NCBI GenBank assembly: GCA_021808665.1
Contig: JAKBBA010000091.1
Span: forward strand, 2,895-11,993
Source: Actinomycetes bacterium
Lineage (GTDB): Bacteria > Actinomycetota > Acidimicrobiia > Acidimicrobiales > Palsa-688
Direction of reading: 5' to 3'
Length of the DNA: 9,099 bases
Within the stretch, counting starts at the first letter, position 1; each line of letters starts with the position of its first letter. Made by a program: the position numbers and the translations under genes. The notes under the pieces were generated by a model. That model had not been told where the DNA came from. It did no database searches and saw nothing but the letters and a program-made list of their open reading frames with translations. Positions 1 to 9,099 of the stretch are shown piece by piece.

Positions 1-3659
<3,659 letters not shown>

Positions 3660-3663
<4 letters not shown>

Positions 3664-5207
3664 GGCTCGACCAGTGCAGGCATGGCCGCCTCGAAAGTAG
3701 TAGTCCGGGTCAGGGCGTCGAGGAGGGAACCGAGACGTTCGCGGATACCGGCGAAAGCAGCGACTTGTTCACCGTCGCTGGTTATCGGCGTGCTCGTAGC
3801 CGAGACGCCGCCGAGTGCACTCAGCGCGTCGTCGAGATCAGCCGCGGCGCCCAAGGCGACGAGACCCAGTGCCGCAGCGCCGAGCGCGGTGCCGTCCTCG
3901 TCGCCGGCCACAGTCATCGGCCGGTCGAGCGCGGCGGCCATCAGGTCACGCCAAAGTCTGGAGGCGAACGCGCCGCCGGTCGCCCGCACCGAGGCGATCG
4001 GGTAGCGGGTGCCGACACGGTCGAGAAGAAAGCGCATCTGCAGGCATACTCCTTCCATGGCGGCTCGCCGAAAATGGCCTGCGCTGTGTTCGTGGCGTAC
4101 CCCTAGGTAGGCGCCGGCGAGGTCCGCGTCCCACAGCGGCGCCCTCTCGGGATAGAGGAACGGCAGCATCACCAGCCCGTCGCTGCTGTCTGCGATCTGT
4201 TCGACGTGCTCCCGACGAGCATCGCCTCGGGGCGACGTGCCGTCGCCGGTGATCAACGAGCCGGCGCCAAGCGCCTGCTCGGTCCAGCGCAGCACCTCGG
4301 CACCGTTGGAGACCGCCCCTCCTACTACCCACAGGGCGTCGGTGAGGGCGTAGCAGAAAAGGCGTCCGTGGCGGTCGGGGCGGGGTCCGTCGACGGCTAC
4401 CCGGATCGCACCGCTCGTCCCCAGAGACAGACCGGCTACTCCGGGGGCGATGGCCCCGGTGCCAAGGTTGGCGAGCGGCCCGTCGGCGGCGCCGACCGCG
4501 ATGGGGGTGCCCGCCGGCAGGCCGACCGTGGCGGCGACCCGACGGTCGAGGCGTAACACGGCGGTGGTCGCCAGGACCTCAGGCAGCCTTCGCTCCTCGA
4601 CCCCGCAGGCGGCCAACGCGAGCGGGCTCCAGCTACGGGTGGAGACGTCGAGCAGCCCGGTCCCCGACGCGGAGGACAGCTCGGTGGCGAGCGTTCCGGT
4701 GAGCCACACGATCAGATAGTCCTTCAAGCCGACCCACCACCGAGCCGCCCGCCAGGTCGACGGGTCGTGTCGAGCGAACCACACCAACTTGACTAGCGGG
4801 GTCATCGGATGGACCGGGGTCCCCGTAGCCTGCTGCAGGTCGAGCGCCGCGGATTCGATTGCCAGCTCCGCGGCCTGCTTCCCGGCACGCCCGTCTGCCC
4901 AGGTGACAAGGGGCGAGATCGGGGCGAGGCCAGCGTCGAGGGCCATCAGCCCGTGCATCGCCGCGCTGAGCGAGATCCCCACCACACCGGCCGTTCCGAC
5001 CGACGCGACGCACTCGGCTAACGCGGCGGTCGCGGCCGCGACGATCACCGCCGGGTCCTGCACCTCTTGTCCCGGCGCTGGCCGCTGCATCGGGTACTGG
5101 CGGATCGCCATCGCCCGCCACGAGGACCCGAGCCCGAACGCCACCGCCTTGACACCGGTCGTGCCGACGTCGAGGCCGATGATCACCTGGTCCGGGACGC
5201 CAGTCAC
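3660..5207 (-). CDS. gntK: FGGY-family carbohydrate kinase, gluconate kinase (GntK) type
   Basis: An ATP-dependent sugar kinase of 515 residues, usual for FGGY kinases. The N-terminal phosphate-binding motif is IIGLDVGTTGVKAVAF (9-24). Segments resembling Bacillus GntK (recalled from memory) are LSAAMHGLMALD (80-91), VTWADGRA (101-108), ATGTPVHPMTPLVKLVWF (127-144), VGLKDYLI (159-166), RLFCYALTD (282-290) and VVGGAVSNGAEVLRW (294-308). The likely catalytic base is Asp242 in AADGPLANLG, followed by the second phosphate motif SLGTSGAIR (261-269). ERAPLWD (354-360) and RATGGAFAS (408-416) complete the C-terminal domain. I infer D-gluconate to 6-phosphogluconate; automatic annotation may say xylulokinase, which resembles it less at these segments. 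Mannonate is an alternative substrate. It starts at GTG, overlapping the reductase stop (GTGA), with GAAGG 9 bases upstream. An ordinary uxu pathway would use a PfkB-type KDG kinase instead. Confidence 0.9.
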
Positions 5208-6607
5208 CGAGCCAAGCCTTCAAGCTGGCGGCACTGCTCGGCCACCATTGCCACCACGGCTCTGTCGGCGGCGACTTCTGGATCGACGGCGCCGAGCACA
5301 TTTCGGGCCGCGTCTTCGACCCGACCGGCGGCGAGTGGGACGAGCTCTTCGGCGCGCACGTCGCGCACGGCGGCACCGCGGCCGCGGAGATGGCACAGCC
5401 ACGCCGCTAGGGTCCGGGTTGCGGAGGTGGGGAGCCGTCCGGCGGCCCGCTCGGCTCGCAGAACAGGAAGGACCCGGATCGGGAGTTTCTGCGACCCGTC
5501 CTCTGCGATCCGCGCCAGCTGATCGTGCATCCTGGGGTTAGCGAATCTTTCGACCAGGGCGGCCTGGTAGGCGGCGACCTCGCCGGAAGGCTGGTCCAGG
5601 TGGGGGCCAGCGGTCGACCACCACTGCTCGACCCACGCCCGGCAGCGGTCGTCGCCGATGGCTTCGGCCACGCTGCGATGACCGAGCAGCGATCCGCCGT
5701 AGGCGAGCAGCGAGTGGGCGCCGTTGAGCAGCCATAGCTTGCGATGCTCGTAGGCCGTGACGTCGTCTGCGAAGACCGCCCCCGAGCCTTCCCAAGCCGG
5801 CCGCCCGGCCGGGAACTTCCCGGCAAGAACCCACTCGCTGAACGGCTCAGTGACGACCGGCGCTTCGTCACGCCAGCCGGTTGATTCCGTCGCCGCTTCG
5901 ATGTCGGCGCTCGCGGCGCGGGGCGTGATGCGGTCCACGACGGTCGTCACCACCGTCATCGACTGCTCGATCCACTCGGCCAGGGTCGGGTCGACCAAGC
6001 CGGCCAGGTCGGTGACCACGCGGTAAGCCAGCGCACCATTGCGGGGCACGTTGTCGCAAGGTACGAGCGCCAGCGGACCGCAGTCGGCCTCCCGGCGGGC
6101 CGCGAGGCCGGCCACCAGGCGCGCCGGGGCCGTCGTCACCGGAGCCCGGATGTCTCCGCGAAGGCGAGCGACGTCGGCGGCCACGTCGGGGAGCGACACC
6201 TCGAGGCCGCCGTCGGGTCCCCGGCAGTAGCCGGCTTCGGTCACCGTGACCGTGATAGCCGCCACCCGCGCCGAGGCGACCGAGGACAGCCAACCGGCAT
6301 GATCCGCGCCCGGATGCGCCTCTGAGACGCTCGCGATGATCTCTCGCCTATCGCGGTGCGGGCCTCGTTCGACCAACGTGTACAGGCCGCCTTGGTTCTG
6401 CAGCCTCCCCGCCAGGTCGGCGCCTCGCCCGGCAAACGCGGCGTAGCCCCAGGTTTCGGCGTCCGGCGCGTGGTCGGTGTACCACGCCTGATGCGCCCGG
6501 AAGAAGTTGCCGAGCCCAAGATGAACCAGGGCGACTGGTGCCGCCCGTCGTGCATCGCCACGCACGCGGTCAAGCAACCGCGGCGTCATCGTTTGCCCGG
6601 AGGTCAT
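5204..6607 (-). CDS. uxuB: D-fructuronate reductase (mannitol dehydrogenase family)
   Basis: NAD(P)-dependent polyol-type long-chain dehydrogenase of 467 residues (E. coli UxuB: 486). The N-terminal nucleotide-binding domain starts with VHLGLGNFFRAHQAWYTD (28-45), matching the UxuB segment VHLGCGAFHRAHQALYT. Further family segments are TVTEAGYC (121-128), PCDNVPRNG (183-191), MTVVTTVVDRITP (217-229) and EPFSEWV (254-260). The C-terminal catalytic helix carries KLWLLNGAHSLLAYGG (290-305), with Lys290, Asn295 and His298 as the expected catalytic set, followed by DGSQKLPIR (370-378). The family also includes mannitol, arabinitol and tagaturonate reductases; the uxaC and uidA neighbours make D-fructuronate to D-mannonate the best reading. 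The ATG start overlaps the uxaC stop (ATGA). A second in-frame ATG six codons later is possible, but the overlap favours the first. No clear ribosome-binding site precedes it, consistent with coupled translation. Confidence 0.92.
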   Translation of the reverse strand: MTSGQTMTPRLLDRVRGDARRAAPVALVHLGLGNFFRAHQAWYTDHAPDAETWGYAAFAGRGADLAGRLQNQGGLYTLVERGPHRDRREIIASVSEAHPGADHAGWLSSVASARVAAITVTVTEAGYCRGPDGGLEVSLPDVAADVARLRGDIRAPVTTAPARLVAGLAARREADCGPLALVPCDNVPRNGALAYRVVTDLAGLVDPTLAEWIEQSMTVVTTVVDRITPRAASADIEAATESTGWRDEAPVVTEPFSEWVLAGKFPAGRPAWEGSGAVFADDVTAYEHRKLWLLNGAHSLLAYGGSLLGHRSVAEAIGDDRCRAWVEQWWSTAGPHLDQPSGEVAAYQAALVERFANPRMHDQLARIAEDGSQKLPIRVLPVLRAERAAGRLPTSATRTLAAWLCHLRGRGAAVRDVRAEELVPLAAGRVEDAARNVLGAVDPEVAADRAVVAMVAEQCRQLEGLAR

Positions 6608-8025
6608 AGCTTGAACACGTGGGTGGGCTGTCGGAGCACCAGATCGGCGGCGACGTCGGCGGCCTCGGTCTCGTCGAGGCGGTGCTCGACGACCAGCTTC
6701 GCCAAGTAACCGGCGTCGAGGCGGCGCGCCATGTCATGGCGGGCAGGGATAGAGCAGAACGCCCGGGTGTCGTCGACGAAGCCGGACGTGCGGGTGAAGC
6801 CCGCCGTCTCGGTAACCGCGGCCCGGAACCGGCCGACGGCGTCCGGAGCGTCGAGGAACCACCACGGCAACCCGACGTACACCGACGGGTAGAACCCCGC
6901 CATCGGGGCAAGCTCACGCGACCAGACCGTCTCGTCGACAGTGAAGACGACCAAGTGGAAACCCGGGTGAGTGCCGAAGCGCTCAAGCAGGGGCCGCAGT
7001 GCGTCGGTGAGCTCGATGCGCACTGGGATGTCTGCGCCGATGTCGGCGCCGAAGCGGGCCGCGGTCGGCGGGTGGTGGTCGCGGCGAACCCCGCAATGCA
7101 GCGACATGACCAGACCGTCCTCACAGGACATGCGGGCCATCTCGAACAGCATGTGCCGGCGGAACGCGGTGGCCTCCCCGTCGGTCGCTTCCCCGGTGAG
7201 CGCAGACCGGTAGATCCTGGCCGCCTCGCCGTCCTCCAGGGGATCGGTCCGGGCATCGGGGTGGCTGTGATCCGCGGACGTCGCGCCGTGCTCGACGAAA
7301 AACCGACGACGGCACTCCAACGCCCCCAGGTAACCCGAGTAGCTGCCGGTGTCGACATCGGCAACCTCACCCAGGCGGCGGACCGACTCCTTCCAATCCG
7401 GGCGCCCCGGTTCGAGGTAGCGGTCCGGGCGGAAGTTGGGGATCACCCGGCCCGGCCACGACGAATCGGCGGCCAGAGCAGCGTGGGCGGCCAGGTCGTC
7501 GCACGGGTCAGCGGTCGTGGCCAGCACGCTGATCTTGAAACGCTCGTACAGGGCGCGGGGCGCGAACGCGTCGGTGGCAAGACGCTCGGCCACCTGGTCG
7601 AAGATCGCATCGGCGGTCCCCGTCGAGGGGCGCAACGTCACCCCGAATATCTCGGCTAGCTCCGCCTCCAGCCACAAGCGAACCGGCGTCCCGGCGAAGA
7701 TCGCCCAACGCTCGCACAGCCGCCGCCACACCTCGCGGGCATCTGGCTCGGGCAGCGGGCCCCGACCGACGCCGAGCTCGTCGAGTGACGCTCCATCGGC
7801 GTGCAAGAGGCGGGTGACGTAATGGTCCGGGGTGACGAACAGGCTCGCCGGATCCGGAAATGGCCGGTCCTCGAGAAGCAGGCGCGGATCGACGTGGCCG
7901 TGCGGGCACACCAATGGAAGATCGGCCACCTGCTCGTACAGGCGCCGGGCCACTACCCGCTCGTCGGGGCCGGGGGGAAGGAGGCGGTCGGGATGAATCG
8001 CGAGCCCGGAAACCGCCTGTGCCAC
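6604..8025 (-). CDS. uxaC: Glucuronate (uronate) isomerase
   Basis: Aldose-ketose isomerase of the amidohydrolase-like superfamily, converting D-glucuronate to D-fructuronate (or galacturonate to tagaturonate); the uidA-containing operon points to glucuronate. It has 473 residues (E. coli: 470). Conserved segments: LPLVCPHGHVDPRLL (36-50) with metal-site His42 and His44, LFVTPDHYVTRLLHADG (62-78), TTADPCDDL (170-178), VIPNFRPDRY (194-203), LVMSLHCGVRRDHH (305-318), GLPWWFLD (385-392) and SGFVDDTRAF (414-423). It is the first gene of the leftward operon. The GTG start at 8025 is the only good in-frame start before the conserved region. AGGAAG sits directly against it with no spacer, so it cannot work as a normal ribosome-binding site. 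The candidate promoter's predicted transcription start falls on the GTG itself, so the message may be leaderless. Confidence 0.95.
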   Translation of the reverse strand: MAQAVSGLAIHPDRLLPPGPDERVVARRLYEQVADLPLVCPHGHVDPRLLLEDRPFPDPASLFVTPDHYVTRLLHADGASLDELGVGRGPLPEPDAREVWRRLCERWAIFAGTPVRLWLEAELAEIFGVTLRPSTGTADAIFDQVAERLATDAFAPRALYERFKISVLATTADPCDDLAAHAALAADSSWPGRVIPNFRPDRYLEPGRPDWKESVRRLGEVADVDTGSYSGYLGALECRRRFFVEHGATSADHSHPDARTDPLEDGEAARIYRSALTGEATDGEATAFRRHMLFEMARMSCEDGLVMSLHCGVRRDHHPPTAARFGADIGADIPVRIELTDALRPLLERFGTHPGFHLVVFTVDETVWSRELAPMAGFYPSVYVGLPWWFLDAPDAVGRFRAAVTETAGFTRTSGFVDDTRAFCSIPARHDMARRLDAGYLAKLVVEHRLDETEAADVAADLVLRQPTHVFKL

Positions 8026-8030
8026 CTTCC

Positions 8031-8036
8031 TATAAT
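8031..8036 (+). promoter_or_regulatory. Consensus -10 box facing the LarA-family gene
   Basis: A perfect TATAAT on the plus strand, standing out in GC-rich DNA, 50 bases before the start codon. The transcription start would be near 8043. No good -35 is found at 16-19 bases upstream (GGAAAC lies at 17), so an activator or alternative sigma factor may be involved. The box overlaps the opposing candidate -10 of uxaC. Confidence 0.4.
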
Positions 8037-8060
8037 GCTTCTGGGCGAGTGTCGCCGCAA
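8032..8060 (-). promoter_or_regulatory. Candidate promoter of the uxaC operon
   Basis: On the minus strand, TTGCGG (8060-8055) is followed after 17 bases by CATTAT (8037-8032). This gives partial -35 matching (TTG kept) and a -10 with the key A and T positions. Seven bases beyond the -10 is 8025, the first base of the uxaC GTG, implying a leaderless transcript. It is prediction from spacing and sequence only. Confidence 0.4.
8044..8056. promoter_or_regulatory. Candidate operator 1 (inverted repeat)
   Basis: GGCGA-GTG-TCGCC: perfect 5-base arms with a 3-base centre. It lies between the -35 and -10 of the predicted uxaC promoter, and just after the predicted start of the rightward transcript. 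It could bind a repressor or form a small hairpin in the rightward leader. Short arms in GC-rich DNA can occur by chance. Confidence 0.3.
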
Positions 8061-8067
8061 CAGTTGC
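8057..8067. promoter_or_regulatory. Candidate operator 2 (inverted repeat)
   Basis: GCAAC-A-GTTGC: perfect 5-base arms around one base, directly abutting the previous inverted repeat and overlapping the predicted uxaC -35. It is suggestive of a homodimeric regulator site controlling both directions, but the responsible protein is not encoded in the window. Confidence 0.3.
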
Positions 8068-8070
8068 AGC

Positions 8071-8080
8071 AGGGGGGTGA
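8071..8080 (+). promoter_or_regulatory. Ribosome-binding site of the LarA-family gene
   Basis: AGGGGGGTGA differs by one base from the 16S-complementary AGGAGGTGA core, and its G-run ends 8 bases before the GTG at 8086. It favours that start over the in-frame GTG at 8077, which lies inside the site. Confidence 0.6.
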
Positions 8081-8085
8081 GGGAC

Positions 8086-9099
8086 GTGACCGAACGGCGA
8101 AGTGGCGCCTTGCTCGCCGATGCGGCCGCCTTCGTGGGCGGCCAGGCGAAACTGCTGGCCGACGACGACATTGAGGCCTTTGTCGCTGAGCAGCTCGCCG
8201 CTCTACCCGTCGACGGTCGAAGCGTCTGTGTGTTGGTCCCCGACGGCACGCGGACCTGTCCGCTCCCGCCCCTCCTCGATGCCATCCACCGGGCGCTTCG
8301 CGATCGAGTCAGCCGGCTCACGGTCCTTGTCGCTCTCGGCACCCACGCCGCTATGGACGCCGGGCACCTCGCAGACCACCTCGGGCCCGGCTTTGTGTGC
8401 GTCGTTGAGCAGGATCCTAGAACCGAGATCGTCCAGCACGCATGGTGGGAGCCGTCCACATTCGTTCGGCTGGGCACGATCAGCGCCGAACGGATCGCCG
8501 AGCTAACGGAAGGGCGGCTGCGCCGGGACGTGCCGATCCGGGTGAACCGGGCCGTGGTCGACGCCGACCTCACGGTGATCGTCGGGCCGGTATTCCCCCA
8601 CGAGGTCGCCGGGTTCTCCGGCGGCAACAAGTACCTCTTCCCTGGCGTGTCAGGCCGTGAGCTCATCGACCTGTCGCACTGGCTGGGCGCCCTCATCACC
8701 AGCGCCCGTATCATCGGCACGCTCGGCGAGACACCGGTTCGCGCCCTGATCGACGAGGCCGCGTCCATGGTCCCCGGCGACCGCGTTGCGCTGTGCGTCG
8801 TCACCGCCCCAACGGGCGGCCTCCACGCCGCCACCTTCGGCGAACCCCGGCAAGCGTGGCGGGCAGCCGCCGAGATATCGGCGCAAACCCACATCCGCTA
8901 CCTCGACGCCCCGGTCCGCCGAGTCCTGTCGGTCCTGCCCGAAAAGTACGACGACATGTGGACCGGGGCCAAAGGCTTCTACAAGGTCGAGCCGATCGTC
9001 GCCGACGGCGGCCAAGTCGTCATCTACGCCCCCCACATCACCGAGATCGCCATCACCCACCCCGCCATCGCCGAGATCGGCTACCACTGCCGGGACTAT
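8086..9099 (+). CDS. larA: LarA-family nickel-pincer racemase/epimerase, possible D-gluconate 2-epimerase; C-terminus off the right edge
   Basis: The open frame runs 338 codons to the window end; a typical LarA has ~420-430 residues. The family call rests on VPDGTRTCP (51-59), LGTHAAM (84-90), PHEVAGFSGGNKYLFPGVSG (171-190) and WTGAKGFYKVEP (292-303). Compared with Lactiplantibacillus plantarum LarA (residue numbers from memory), His172, Lys182, His198 and Lys296 match His174, Lys184 (the pincer-cofactor attachment), His200 and Lys298 at a constant offset of two. His87 matches catalytic His108, and Asp53/Arg56 keep the spacing of Asp72/Arg75. All cofactor and catalytic residues thus appear present. 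Next to Lys296, Trp292-Thr293 replace what I recall as Tyr294-Gln295, suggesting a substrate other than lactate. It diverges from the glucuronate operon across 60 bases. LarA-superfamily members include D-gluconate 2-epimerases, which fit a mannonate-producing operon with a gluconate-type kinase. LarB, LarC and LarE, needed to make the cofactor, are not in the window. Confidence 0.9.
   Translation, partial: MTERRSGALLADAAAFVGGQAKLLADDDIEAFVAEQLAALPVDGRSVCVLVPDGTRTCPLPPLLDAIHRALRDRVSRLTVLVALGTHAAMDAGHLADHLGPGFVCVVEQDPRTEIVQHAWWEPSTFVRLGTISAERIAELTEGRLRRDVPIRVNRAVVDADLTVIVGPVFPHEVAGFSGGNKYLFPGVSGRELIDLSHWLGALITSARIIGTLGETPVRALIDEAASMVPGDRVALCVVTAPTGGLHAATFGEPRQAWRAAAEISAQTHIRYLDAPVRRVLSVLPEKYDDMWTGAKGFYKVEPIVADGGQVVIYAPHITEIAITHPAIAEIGYHCRDY

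Noticed and set aside
5204..6607. Reading the dehydrogenase as mannitol dehydrogenase or tagaturonate reductase
   Set aside because: It is in the same family and cannot be excluded from sequence alone, but it is coupled to uxaC in an operon with beta-glucuronidase, and its segments resemble UxuB closely.
6619..7659. Plus-strand ORF of 346 codons antisense to uxaC
   Set aside because: The composition is shadow-like and no domain is seen; the minus strand carries all conserved uronate isomerase motifs.
8008..8013. GGAAAC as a -35 box for the rightward promoter, resembling ECF sigma sites
   Set aside because: It is at the right spacing (17), but the -10 is a housekeeping TATAAT and the hexamer lies inside uxaC; too weak to annotate.
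7953..8894. Minus-strand ORF of 313 codons across the divergent promoter and the LarA-family gene
   Set aside because: It is Ser/Arg-rich without a recognisable fold and antisense to a well-supported gene with a strong ribosome-binding site.
8086..9099. Reading the divergent gene as a true lactate racemase
   Set aside because: The family is right, but there is no lactate gene nearby, residues beside the active site differ, and the context is aldonate metabolism.

Overview
The window is GC-rich and tightly packed, with long antisense shadow ORFs, GTG starts in six of seven genes and 4-base gene overlaps. This suggests an actinobacterium or another high-GC bacterium; no rRNA or marker gene fixes the taxon. 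Seven genes can be supported, and there is no gene-free stretch longer than 60 bases. No tRNA, insertion sequence, CRISPR array, terminator or transcriptional regulator was seen.

Layout: six genes run leftward as one apparent operon. In transcription order they are uxaC (8025-6604), uxuB-like fructuronate reductase (6607-5204), a GntK-type FGGY kinase (5207-3660), a cytidylate-kinase-like protein (3663-2938), uidA beta-glucuronidase (2926-1139) and uidB glucuronide transporter (1142 to beyond the left edge). Four of the five junctions are ATGA or GTGA overlaps; the fifth has an 11-base gap. One gene runs rightward from a 60-base divergent intergenic region: a LarA-family (nickel-pincer, DUF2088) racemase/epimerase (8086 to beyond the right edge). 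The intergenic region holds overlapping divergent -10 boxes and two back-to-back small palindromes.

Function: UidB would import intact glucuronides, and cytoplasmic UidA would release D-glucuronate. UxaC would isomerise glucuronate to D-fructuronate, and the reductase would make D-mannonate. The standard next steps, UxuA mannonate dehydratase and a PfkB-type KDG kinase, are not in the window. Instead there is a LarA homologue and a gluconate-kinase-type FGGY kinase. Some LarA-superfamily enzymes are D-gluconate 2-epimerases, interconverting gluconate and mannonate. I therefore infer an alternative route: mannonate to D-gluconate (LarA homologue) to 6-phosphogluconate (FGGY kinase), joining the pentose-phosphate or Entner-Doudoroff pathway without KDG. 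This is the most interesting feature of the window. The cytidylate-kinase-like protein inside the operon is the main unexplained gene.
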